Below, in pieces: positions 47,108-61,939 of a stretch of DNA of 64,000 nucleotides. Below the pieces are notes generated by a model that made no database searches, was not told the origin of the DNA, and saw nothing but the letters and a program-made list of their open reading frames with translations. The translations under genes were made by a program, and so were the position numbers. The stretch is from Ramazzottius varieornatus (lineage: Eukaryota > Tardigrada > Eutardigrada > Parachela > Ramazzottiidae). The stretch is from contig BDGG01000003.1 in the NCBI GenBank assembly GCA_001949185.1, forward strand, positions 1,993,298-2,057,297, in the 5' to 3' direction. The first letter of the stretch is position 1; the number at the start of each line of letters is the position of its first letter.

Positions 47108-48131
47108 CTAACAGCACTTCTTCTTGTTCTCTTCTTGTCCAGCAGCATTCATCTGGATGGCATCTGCGTTCCTTCGGGTATCAGCTGGGGAATGTGATTT
47201 GGGCAGTTTGCGGGCAACTTCACTGAAGACATCCGTCACGTTCTGTGACGATTTGGCCGATGTCTCCAAAAAGATTAGCCCGTTTTCGTCAGCATACTTA
47301 GCTCCTTCTTCGTACTCCACCTTTCTCTGGTTTTCCAGGTCAGCTTTGTTGCCCGCGAGAGCGATGACGATGTTGGGGGATGCTTGTCGTTGCAGTTCCC
47401 TCACCCACGTCTTGGCTCTTTCGAATGACTCGGGGTTGGTAATGTCGTAGACGATGATGGAAGCCTGGGCTCCACGGTAGTACATGGGCGCCAGACTGTG
47501 GTAGCGTTCTTGGCCTGCCGTGTCCCATATTTCAAACTTGACAATGGCGTTATCCACCGTGACAGACTGCGTCAGAAAAGCTGCTCCGATGGTGCTTTCT
47601 TGGTGCTCGTAGTAGTGTCCCTTCACGAAACGCAGGACCAGGCTGCTCTTCCCCACTGCAGCTTCCCCTGAAACAACAAGAAGACCAAGTTGACTGTTTT
47701 CACGGAGACAGTATAGCAAGGGAGCCTGTCGAGTCTTCTCGAGCTTGAGTTGCTTTCATGCATGATGAATCCATAGCTCTTCAAACTCAATCAAATCAAA
47801 ACAGTGCAAAACTGAAAACTCAAGCAAGCTTACGCTTGATTGATTACAGTAACCACACAGCTGCATTCACAACGCAACCGGCGAGCACATCAAACCAATC
47901 AAATACAATAACAGTACAGATAGACTACAAACTCCAATGTTTTCAGATATTTCTAGGAAGACAGTCATTTTCCAACGCAAGTCTTACATTTTGAAATTCC
48001 ACAGGCTTTCAGGACTTACCCAGGAGGACGAGCTTGAACTGGAACATCTGGGACGGCGCACCAGAAGAGGGCCCCACTCCTTGACCAGCTGATTGTGGCC
48101 GAGCTCCTCCACCTCCCGTGTTACGCTCCAT
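47108..48131 (-). CDS. RAB5: Rab5 small GTPase
   Basis: Master regulator of early endosome fusion and endocytic sorting; membrane-bound through geranylgeranyl groups at the C-terminus. Two exons (48131-48020, 47667-47108) give 223 residues. All nucleotide-binding motifs are present: GEAAVGKSS (P-loop, where most Rab5 proteins have G-E-S-A-V-G-K-S-S), the effector switch STIGAAF (Rab5 signature), [15 protein letters not shown] and ETSAKS. The C-terminus ends KKKCC for double prenylation. The N-terminal extension is Gly, Pro and Gln rich, as in Rab5. The splice site interrupts the P-loop region just before GEAAVGKS. No paralogue is seen in the window. Confidence 0.96.
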
Positions 48132-49784
48132 CGTCACCTGCTGTTGAGCTGTTCGAAGCAGTAAGGGTAATCCCACGATAGATCAGGCACAGATTCAATG
48201 CTTAGAGCTGGAGGAACAATAGTCATATGAAACTGAAGAATCAGGTTTGTATCCGTCGACGTCGTCAACATCGATCGCGATAAAGTGCACCTGCTGGTTA
48301 CAGTACAGTGCACAACAGGTCAAATGGTTTAGGTTTAGTTTGATTGGTTGAAGTCATAAGACTTCTCTTTCTAACCGATACTGACGTATTTGCAGGCCCG
48401 CCCTCCAGGGTCCATTATTCCTGATGAACCGAAAACCAGTCTCTTGTATCCTGTTTCATAGTTTTCTACTTCGTGTACGTATGCCCTGCAGGTTCTCACT
48501 CGCTGGCAGAGATGAACGGATGAAGACTCTCAAGAGGGAAGGCTCTTAAGACGGAATCTGACATCAACGAGATGGATAAACAGCTAACGGAAGTTGCTTC
48601 GGCCAAGCTAGCGGATATACCCGCAGTGCTGCTGGAAGGCATATCTTACGTTAGTGCGTCGGGTTGGTTCGACAATTCGGAATACGTCGGTAGGATCCGA
48701 ACAAAATATCTTGAAGTTTTCTGATCAGCCGATTGAAAGACTACTTGAAGGGTTTGCCGACATTGGAAGGCAGTAATCTCAAGGGAATCGGCCCCGTTCC
48801 TTCGACATGTGGCTATCAGCCTCCCGGAGCTGTTCCACCTAGAGCACAAGTCGGAGCTGGATTCCAAGCATAACTGTGGCAGTTCGTAAAGGGAGCTAGA
48901 CTGTTATCATGTATGTATGGTAAGCTATCGGTATCTGGTGTCAACCAGGAAGCTCCTTACGGCGGACCGAAAGACGTTTGCGATGAATACAAGCTGCAAG
49001 TTTTGACTGACAATCGCCAGCAGTTCATCAGAACAGTGACGTATGCTGACAAGGATGTGGGTTAGAAGCTTTTGGGACATCGTACGCGTATGCGTACGCC
49101 ACCGCCATTTTTGGAACAATTAACGATTTGAAAAAAATCAGTAACAAATTGATTCGACGGGCATGTGACCTAAGTACCAGTACAGCTTGGGAGCTGGGGC
49201 ATGGATTGAACCAGGTCGCTTTTGCAAGTTGGGCACGCTTTGGGCCTGTAACAGTATAAACGCGCACCGCTTGAAATGACGATCTGGTTGAATTTGTTTG
49301 CATAGGTCTCATCTTAGCATTGCGTTTGTTAGTTTTGAAGAGGTTTCACGCCACGCTGAGGTTTCCTTGTCGCCATTTGTCGTCTGACTATTTTCATGTG
49401 TTAACAGCTGGATTCTTTTAATCGGGTCGCGAACGGTAGCAGTCACTTTGTCTGGTTGTTCCTCGACGTTAAACCCAATAAACTCAACTCAAGATAAAAC
49501 CCTTGAATCTGGTTCAGGCTCGTTCGGGAGTTTTTGTTCGCGAGAGACTTTCAACGCATAAATACCTCGGAAACGTATGTCCTCTTAACACACCAAGGAT
49601 CAAGGTACACTGTTTTCTCGGTGATTCCTGCCAGCGTATATTTGTTCACAAAAGCCCGCTATCGCTCATCAAGCCAATTTCTCAAACGAAGATCCGGCTG
49701 GATTTCAAAACTTCCCAGTCCAAAATCCAAAGCTAACGGCGGCAAAAAAACGGGAAAAACACGTATTTCCTTCTGAGACGGTAT
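48132..49784. other. Intergenic; one possible small exon and one hairpin element
   Basis: A plus-strand frame from the ATG at 48,572 reads MDKQLTEVASAKLADIPAVL and on to a stop at 48,723. A second frame at 48,733-48,873 ends with a Pro/Gly-rich stretch (YQPPGAVPPRAQVGAGFQA). They look protein-like, but I could not join them by a consistent splice, so no gene is called. Hairpin-element copy 13 lies at 49,190-49,310, and an AATAAA occurs near 49,475. Confidence 0.35.
49190..49310. repeat. Hairpin element family, copy 13
   Basis: Starts GGGAGCTGGGGC; core CAAGTTGGGCACGCTTTGGG / GCGCACCGCTTG, then ACGATCTGG. It lies in intergenic space between the divergent small frame and SPT16. Confidence 0.7.
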
Positions 49785-54409
<4,625 letters not shown>

Positions 54410-54927
54410 GTTGGTGGGTCAGGATGGAATCCAAGGGATCCAGAAACTTCCTGATAGATGAGAGAAGGGGAGCAGCACGGATCCGGTGAGGTCGGAATGA
54501 ACGCCAAGAAAGAAAATTTTTCGGATCAAACTCATCGAAGTTAGCTGAAAACAAACGGCAGCATCGGGCCGCTCGTCCGTACACGTGAGATTGTTGATTA
54601 GTTTATCGACAAGTTGGCACTGAATCACGCATCCCCGGATCCGCCCAAAACTCGTGAGAGCGCCCGATTTTTAGCGCCGGGAAGGGTGTACGTACAAAAC
54701 GGGTACCGTCGCTACGTCATGCGTCAGTCTGACGGCAAGCCAAAACTTTTCGACGTCGACGCCCGTTCTTTTGGGGACTAGTCAAGTTGACGAGGGGATT
54801 ATGCCTGTCCCCACCTCTTTTTGGTCAAACTGTCCTGGCGGAACGAGAGAGGGGAGTCTCTTCTAGGATCTGAGCCAGTGAGCTAAATCCCGCGTCGATC
54901 CTGGAACAAACTACAGGGACTCGGGAG

Positions 54928-54955
54928 TGACGTCAAAAGTAGGACGGTATATAAG
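54928..54955 (+). promoter_or_regulatory. CRE and TATA box inside the palindrome
   Basis: TGACGTCA at 54928-54935 and TATATAAG at 54948-54955, oriented rightward. The nearest downstream gene on this strand is the Cys-Pro gene copy 2 (start 55,615), with the gap in between. SPT16 runs the other way and starts 519 bp to the left. The arrangement looks like a real core promoter, but its transcript is not visible. Confidence 0.45.
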
Positions 54956-55064
54956 CAGAGTAATGAACAATCAAGACTTGATTGTTCGATGGTTGATTCG
55001 GTTGTTGATTGAGCCTGTGCTTCCTGCTCATCAAGTTTTCTGCTGTTTTCAACCTTCTCTCATT

Positions 55065-55114
55065 NNNNNNNNNNNNNNNNNNNNNNNNNNNNNNNNNNNN
55101 NNNNNNNNNNNNNN
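55065..55114. other. Assembly gap (50 N) between direct repeats
   Basis: The 36 bases before the gap (55,029-55,064, CATCAAGTTTTCTGCTGTTT onward) recur right after it (55,115-55,151), with one extra T. This is the usual look of a scaffold join whose two contig ends overlap, so the real gap may be zero or negative. Confidence 0.9.
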
Positions 55115-55336
55115 CATCAAGTTTTCTGCTGTTTTTCAACCTTCTCTCATTTGCTCATTCATTCCTGCGCTTCTCTGAAATGGAATCCAAAAAGAGGTGG
55201 GGACAGGCATAATCCCCTCGTCAACTTGACTAGTCCCCAAAAGAACGGGCGTCGACGTCGAAAAGTTTTGGCTTGCCGTCAGACTGACGCATGACGTAGC
55301 GACGGTACCCGTTTTGTACGAACACCNTTCCCGGCG

Positions 55337-56736
55337 CCATCAATTACCATTATACTTCGAACTGTTGTAATTGTCCAAGTTTACTTGATTTTCGCAATAA
55401 CGTACCACTCGAAATTATCAGTCACCGTTGTGAGGTTTCACGCAGGAAGCATATATTTGGCGGCAGTCCATATGCACAAGTCAGAAAATAGCTCTCTGGT
55501 CTGCAAACCTTAGCTTGTCGTGGTCCGAGGTGAATTTTTGCCGGTACCGTTAGGTAGATCGCTCATTCCACAACCTTTAGTTGCCACAAAATTTCTGCTA
55601 CATTTTCTCCAAAAATGTTCGCTCTCGTTGTCCTTACACTTATGGTGATTCTTCCGCCCGGAATTGCTGCCCAGCATAACGGTAAGTTTGTCTCTAAAAG
55701 AAGGTTTTACTTGTACTCCACTTTACAGATAGTCGTAATCTAACGTGGTTAGATCATTCGTGACTTCCAGTCCGCACGTATTGCCTAAGCTTGATTGTTG
55801 AATGATCGGAAATCATGGACGGTATAGTTGCGTCAGCCTACAGCCATCGGTGACGCTTCCTATACCCTTGAACATGCCTTGTTTCAGGCGGTAAGAACCG
55901 TATCCAACCTACTACGGTAGCTGGCAATACGACTGCCCTACCGGAAGCGAAGCTGGAGAAAGTGTCCGCCAATGTCCCGCTGCACCTCCATGCCCACCTT
56001 CTCCTCTATGCCCGGCTGTACCTCCCTGTCCAGCTATTCCTCCCTGCCCAACATACAACCGGACGGAGCACGACCTGGAACATCGAAAGGATCGTGGTGC
56101 CAAGCACGGGGACACTGGTGATGGAAAATGCCCTCCTCCGTCCGTGAAGATTTACTCGAAGGTTGCCGGCATGGAATTCGGCGCAGGAACATCCTGCAAA
56201 GGAACGTCGCCGGAATTCCTCCTTACCCTAGGACCGGGTTCGACAGGCATGCTGTGCTTCGCGGCCATCGCCCTAGGCTACTTGCAGTATCTGGGCATGA
56301 AGTACCAATCAGCAACTGCTGATTCGGCGGATATGGCGGAGAAGGGAGGGAACTATGGAAGGCCAAAAAGACACTGAACATCGCCAAACAAGCTGGGCCA
56401 TCGCCGCCGGAACAGCTGGAGCTGACCGGTACGTTAAGTCAGGATACTCGTTTTACTTTTTCATTTGAATTTTGTTTTATCTCTATACGTTCACCGTGTT
56501 GTTTTCCATATCTGGACGGAGTCTTTGATTTTTGCGTGATACCGCGTTCGACCCTGGATGTACTATTGTTTTCTTTTGCTGATTGGACTTTTGTCCGCTT
56601 TGTACAGTTTTAACTTGTAAATGGTCACCCGACGTGTTGCCCTTCCCACTTCCGCTGCAGATGTAAACAATCAAGAGCTTGATCATGCGTTTCGCTCTCC
56701 AGCAACGCGCGGTTCAGCAGCACATCAGTGGTTGCG
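55337..56736. repeat. Inverted segmental duplication, arm 2 (likely source)
   Basis: Reverse complement of 14,880-16,720, without the tandem partial repeat seen there. It contains the whole Cys-Pro gene and the promoter plus the first 50 bp of exon 1 of the coiled-coil gene, which continues beyond the border here but not in arm 1. This points to arm 2 as the donor. Confidence 0.9.
55615..56377 (+). CDS. Secreted or membrane Cys-Pro-rich protein, copy 2
   Basis: Exon 1 55615-55681 encodes a signal peptide (MFALVVLTLMVILPPGIAAQ). Exon 2 begins at 55,888 (after TTTCAG) or 55,896 (after GGTAAG) and ends at 56,377. From the second acceptor the frame is YYGSWQYDCPTG, then Cys-Pro units (VRQCPAAPPCPPSP, PPCPAIPPCP), a charged stretch with HGDTGDGKCPPP, the hydrophobic span GMLCFAAIALGYLQYLG and the tail GRPKRH. 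From the first acceptor exon 1 leads into another open frame (starting GKNRIQPTTVAG) that stops at 56,147. Comparing the two copies over the overlap, two of four substitutions are silent in the Cys frame and none in the other, which favours the Cys frame. It lies between SPT16 and the coiled-coil gene. Function unknown. Confidence 0.65.
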
Positions 56737-59700
56737 ACTTCCGAGCGCTGACGAAGTTCTATGATATCGATATCAGTCCTGACGAAGTCTTCTGGCGTTG
56801 ACCGTCTTCGGTTTTACAGATCCTTATCGCAGTTCTCGCATCCAGAAGGACCGACGAGGAAGTCCAAGATGATGGAATACCACGAACAACAGCAAGGTTC
56901 AAACATGGTTTACCGTTGCAACGAGAAGCCCACCGACCTGTTGATCCTTCCTGTCCAGTTGAATGTTTCCTTTTTCAGAGGAGCAGCAGAGCATGCAGCA
57001 AGCTGATCAACAGGCGATGCAGTGGGCACCGCCTTTCGATGAAGCTTTCGGAACGGAGCAGATAACTTCGGCGGCTATTCTGGAAGAGAAGGAGCGAATG
57101 GAGGCCTGGTATGAAACGTGGAAACAGACTCTTTGCGATAAGGTTCGTCAGCTTAGTTTTCTTCTCCTTGTGAATACTGTCAAGGTCTCGGCCGTACCAA
57201 TGGTAGAACTTTGTGTTATAGGACGAGGAGATAATTCGAATAAAAGCGAACGTCGAACTCCACCAAGCCCAAGTTCGAGCTGCCGAAGCCGAGAAGGTCG
57301 CACTGGATGTCATCCTGGCCAGTGAGATCGAAGGACGGAAACAAACAGCTGCCAAGTAAGTTCTCCGCACATTCAAAGCTTGGAGTATGAAAATCAATCT
57401 GAAACTACGTGACTCGTAGGATGCAAGAGTTGCAACGTCAGATCGATGTCGTGGTGGACGATCAGGAAACTCTGGCGGAAGTAACACGACGAAGTATGGT
57501 CAAACGTTTCTAGTCTCAACTGCTAGCCTCTAGTTTCTTCAGATAGTCTGTAGGTGCAAAGGTTTAGGTCAGTGAGTGAGGACTTTATTGCAGTGGAACG
57601 TATCCGACAAACTGCAGATGTACAAGATGAAGCTCGTAACAACGCATTGGAAGTAAGTTCTCCACTTCACCTCTCCATATACTGACTTGTTTATATTGTA
57701 TAAAAAGAACCGTTATTGATTTCTTGTTTTCTTTCCCAGGTTTTGCTGGGTCAGATTGAGGAAATTCGACTGGAGTACGCTGATGAACTAGCGGAGATCG
57801 AAGATGAAAGTAAGTTTCAAACCTCAGTCGCATCGTTTCGTTCTTCTGGTCGGTCACTACTTTCTGAAACCCACCTAGTCAAAGCGAAGCAGCATCAAGC
57901 CTTAAACCACCAGGACGTGCTGTCGGCGCTTCTTGCGGAGGTATACTCTACTACTCCTCCATCACTTAGACTTATTGTCATTTGCTGCAATTGTTACGAA
58001 ACGATTTTGAGAGTGAAAGCTCTGTTTCGCAGTTGGCAGAAAAGAAGAAGAGATCGGCTGATGCCGGAAGAGAAGCTACTGAACTGGAGGAAGCTTGCAA
58101 AAAACTTGAGAAGGAATATACCGAGCTCCGCACAAACAATGGTAATTTGTATCACCGTATTTGTCCAAGTATCAACGTAAGTGTATCGTTGGGTCAAATC
58201 CTGTCCTTGCAGAGACTGAGCGGCAGAAACTGGCTGCTAAGGCCGCTGAGATGCAGAAGACAGAGTTGGAACTGGCGGAAGCTTTCGCGCGCAACGCACT
58301 CCTGAAAAAAGAAGTGGCCAATGCGGAAGTGCAGCGAGGCGAGGCGCAGGCCAGACACAACCAAGCTCGTGCCGAGTTCGACTTCCTGGAAGCCGAACAT
58401 CGCAAAATGGTGGAAGAAAACACTGCGTTCATCATCGCTTTGGAAGCTCAACTGGCCAACTCTGAACAGGAAGAACTAGACCTTGACGAACAGTCTGTAT
58501 TCTTGTTTCTGTTTCCTGTAAAACGAAATATTCATGAATCTTGGTCTTTGTTTACAGCACAGCGAACCTGGAAGGAGTCGAACAGAAGCTACTCCGTGAT
58601 CTCGAGGCCGAGAAGATGCATAGGGAAGAATTGGCAGCCGAGCTTGCTGAAAAAACACGAGCCGTCGAACAGGAAGCCACTCAAATCGTACGTATTCTCG
58701 GTTTGCGGATCTCATGAACTAGGAGTTGGGCAAACATAGTGTACAGGGTCGTTATTTTGAGCGGCGCACCATTTCGGCCAACTACAATGAAAATGTGCGC
58801 CACTTGTAATAGCGATCTGGCATTTTTTGTCTTCCAGCTCTCGGTTATTCATCAATCCTCAAATGAAATTCAAAGCGGACTATCTTAATTTTGAAATGAT
58901 AATTTCCACAGACGGAGCTGAATACAAGCATTTTGACGGAAGAAGCCCGTTTAAAGGACTTAGAGGAAAAACAGTCGTCTCGAAAAGGAGCTTTCGATGA
59001 GGAAATCGCGAGCTTAAAGGTGAATTTGTGGTACTCAGGTTTCTGTCCGCAGTAATCGCCTTTGCGTAGACAGATGGTTTTTGCAGGCTCAGGGTGAAGC
59101 ATCACGACAGGCGATCCAGCGTGCGGAAGAGCAGATCGCGCAAGAAGAAGCGGAGCTTCGTCAAGCTACCCTGCGTGAAGGGGAATACGCTCGTCTGGAG
59201 CAAGAACTGAGAGAACTGGAAGAAGCTGTAAGTACCAAGCTAAAGCCTGACGGGTTGACTCAAAATGATATTCGTTTTTAGGCATCCAAGTCTGCAGAAC
59301 TCACAGCGAAACTCGCTGCTGAGCGAGAGGAGACTGACCGACTTCAGAACCAGCTGAAGGCCAAGAAGGAAGAACTGGCCACGAAGAAAAAGACCGACCA
59401 GGTAAGCAGAGCCTCTATAGTTACAAAGTCTACGTTCTTCCAGGTTGGTGGCTCAAAACTCCAATTACGTTCTAATGTTATTTTCAGAAGGAAGCCAAGG
59501 CCCACGATACCGCTAATCGGCAGCTGGAGCAAGCCAAGGATAACTTGACGGCTCTGAAAGACCTTCTCGCCCAGGCTCTGGTACGCTGATCAGCATGACC
59601 TAAATTACGAGTAGCATGTTCTGCTGCGATAAATGACTCGGTAAGCTTTTCTTACAGGGTCGAGACTTGGATTTCGATGATGTTGGGGAAGCCATCGACG

Positions 59701-60727
59701 AGTTTGCTGCGAACTACGTAAGTTTGGAGTTTCCGCGGTCCGCGTAACAAAATTTCAAGCCAAGCCGATCGTTATCTTTTAGGAGAGATCTGTCAAACAG
59801 CTGAAGGAATATAGTGCTCAGATCGAGAAGGAAACGAAGCAGAACAGTGTACTGGTAAGTTGAAACTCCCGTAGAGGTAGAATCGGTGTGTTTGTGTTGC
59901 CGGTAGAAGTAACGGCGAAACCTTTTCTTCTTCTTACAGGAGAACGAACTTGAAGTTCTTGATGACAAAGTTCGCCAGGCTGAAGAACTAAAGGCCACTT
60001 TGGAAGCGGCGCGAGACAACAAGGAAGAAGAGACACAAGAGCGTCCGCGATCACAGCCGACACAAGGAACCCAGGAATCTCGTATGACATCCATGGCGCC
60101 ACCTGCGGTGAGTTCGGCGAGCTTTCTCGAGGTTCAGTTTTCCGAGTCATGCTTCAAGCCTGAAACTTTGCCTGAAGATTTATCAACTTTTGACTTACTT
60201 TGACTCGTATCTTTGTAGAGCAAACCTGAACAAACCTACGCTCCGTCAGCTAAACGGAGCCGACAGGAGCGCGCTTACTCGGTCGATAGTAGTGAATCCG
60301 AGTACATTGACGCTTCGGTAAGGTTCTTTCGGATTGTCGTATAATCATGTGATACTCGATCATGCAGTCGGGAAACTCTGGCCGAATTACAGCTGTCTTT
60401 TAGCTCCGTGGTTCTTCGGTGAATTCTGTGGTGCAGCGAGCAGCTGCTTTGGGTATTTCCAGACAGGTAAGTGGCCTGAGATTAGATTATTGAACCACAC
60501 TACTGATTGAAATCTTGACGCTACTTTGCTGGTTTTAGTCGAGACTTCCGGTGGCCGGAACACCTGCCATTCGGCGCGGTGTATCCCGCAGTCAGGACAT
60601 TCTCTCACAAGAGCCCATGACCATAATCACTGCTCGTAGTAGTAGTCGTGGTCGCGGGCGTGCAGCCGCACGAGGTGGCGCTGCGCGTGCTGCTTCTCGA
60701 ACTAAGAACAAGCTGGACTTTCTGTAA
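56685..60727 (+). CDS. Long coiled-coil protein with basic Arg/Gly tail
   Basis: Unrecognised protein with about 20 small exons, the first at 56685-56755 (MRFALQQRAVQQHISGC), with the frame kept by an intron to about 56,820. Most of it is heptad-type helix rich in Glu, Ala, Leu, Gln and Lys (for example LGQIEEIRLEYADELAEIED, LAAELAEKTRAVEQEATQI, QLKAKKEELATKKK). Then come a Ser/Pro-rich segment (TYAPSAKRSRQERAYSVD) and a basic tail (SSSRGRGRAAARGGAARAA) ending KNKLDFL. The tail could bind nucleic acid or microtubules. Candidates are a spindle, centrosome or nuclear-scaffold protein; there is no ATPase head, so it is not SMC or kinesin. Its promoter and the first 50 bp of coding sequence were copied to 14,880. 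One intron (about 58,690-58,910) carries a hairpin element. Confidence 0.75.
58722..58842. repeat. Hairpin element family, copy 15 (coiled-coil gene intron)
   Basis: Left end GGAGTTGGGCAAAC; core GAGCGGCGCACC / ATGTGCGCCACTTG, then GCGATCTGG and the end CCAGCTCTC. Confidence 0.8.
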
Positions 60728-61064
60728 AAACATAACTAGTTATGGCTTATACTCGTTGAAAAGATAAATTTGTAGAAAGGAACCTGTGAACCGCGAGTTT
60801 CTGGTTAAGCTTCACAGTATCTTCTCGTTTCATTAATCTGGTTATTTATAGCTAAATTTCCGTTTTATTTCGATCAAGATCGAACGAATCGTTGAGGGGC
60901 TAAGTATATATTGTTATTCTTAAGCATCCCAGGGTGGTTTCTGCCTTATTGAATAAACTTAATTTGCATACGGCTCGTACAGTCGTACAGAACGATAAGG
61001 GCAAAAGAAGCGGCGCACTTGGCCGCGTGTGCAACATCCAAAGTCCATGGGCGAAGGGAAAAAG
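60728..61064. other. 3' flank of coiled-coil gene and tRNA terminator side
   Basis: A/T-rich 3' untranslated sequence with AATAAA near 60,952. Directly beyond the tRNA's 3' end on the minus strand is a TTTTT run (61,059-61,063 read in reverse) that fits a polymerase III terminator. Confidence 0.5.
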
Positions 61065-61136
61065 TGGACGTTGTGGGGATCGAACCCACGGCATCTCGCA
61101 TGCAAAGCGAGCGCTCTACCACTGAGCTAAACGCCC
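61065..61136 (-). tRNA. tRNA-Ala (anticodon TGC)
   Basis: Minus-strand cloverleaf of 72 nt including the discriminator A. The acceptor stem GGGCGTT pairs with AACGTCC (one G-T). The D-arm and A-box read TAGCTCAGTGGTAGAGC. The anticodon stem-loop is CTCGCTTTGCATGCGAG with TGC in the loop. The T-arm and B-box read GGGTTCGATCCC. No intron. A T-run follows on the minus strand for polymerase III termination. Confidence 0.95.
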
Positions 61137-61166
61137 TGACTGTGCAGTATGTCTAGATATTTACTT

Positions 61167-61638
61167 TTAATATGTTTTGTGCGGCTCCACTTTGTGTTTG
61201 ATCTTCCATGCGTCTTGTAGGCGTACTGTACAGAGCGCAATCGCGAATGTTCGAGCCACTTTGGCCCTGATCCTGGTGTAGGCCACTTCAAAAATTGTTC
61301 GCTCATCCGTTTCATGAACAAAGTCGAAATGTCGGCCTGAAAGAAACACGGACGTCTCAAAAAAAGACACTTGCCAGTAAGAGACTGAAGGGTGAAGAAC
61401 TGCGTGTCTAACCTGTTGATGCCGACCCTCGTACTGTTTTTCAAGGACCGGAATATTTTTTGATAGGGTCTGTTGTCGTTTTGATAAGCTGCGAAGGATC
61501 TTTTGAAAATGATAGAGTAATATTCCACTATCTGTATCACGGATAAGAATGCGCAGTGATGGGTTTTTGGAAGATATCAAGTGCAGATTGGGCCACCATC
61601 AGGCCTATCAACTCGAGTATCAACTGCTGGTCTGCCAT
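61167..61638 (-). CDS. Possible small gene, structure unresolved
   Basis: The minus strand from the ATG at 61,638 reads MADQQLILELIGLMVAQSAL. A second open frame (from about 61,590) reads SLRILIRDTDSGILLYHFQK and, after a likely intron (about 61,445-61,340), EVAYTRIRAKVARTFAIALC to a stop at 61,167. The two parts are in different frames and I could not decide the splice between them. A third option, splicing at the TGATACAG near 61,545, gives another short product. The sequence is protein-like but matches no family I know. It could be non-coding. Confidence 0.3.
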
Positions 61639-61939
61639 GAGTTGAACGACTTTCTGCTCTCGACTATACGATCAAAGTACAGTACAAAATAACCCTTCAT
61701 TCCTCGCCATTATTATTTCCGACAACCAAATGGATGTTGTATGAGAAACGTTTTACAGCAGGTATATTTAATTTTTAGCATAAAATAAGTTTTATGATTC
61801 TCGTTGCAGGTTCCTACAGTAATCTCTTCCAGATCAGCAGCGAAAATGGATTTTACTTGAAAATTATAATTCTCAATTCGGTAGTCCGAACGTCTTCGGA
61901 GTTTTGAAAAAGTCCTGTGATGCTGGAAAAACTCTCGTC
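61639..61939. other. Intergenic, potassium channel 5' region
   Basis: A/T-rich space before the channel start. It includes acceptor-like sequences near 61,810 (TCGTTGCAG), so the channel may have a 5' untranslated exon or an alternative start further left, in this window. Confidence 0.4.

Larger units (their letters stand above)
54674..55337. repeat. Palindrome with 151-bp arms around an assembly gap
   Basis: 54,674-54,824 is the reverse complement of 55,187-55,337 with only a few differences and one undetermined base at 55,327. The 360-bp centre holds a CRE, a TATA box, a short perfect palindrome (GAACAATCAAG with its complement at 54,966-54,988) and 50 undetermined bases. Both arms contain the 23-nt stretch also present in the hAT relic. 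The right arm touches the edge of duplication arm 2. Confidence 0.85.

Noticed and set aside
61005-61030. GCGGCGCACTTGGCCGCGTGTGC as a hairpin-element copy near the tRNA
   Set aside because: Too short, and the arms do not match the family beyond GGCGCAC.
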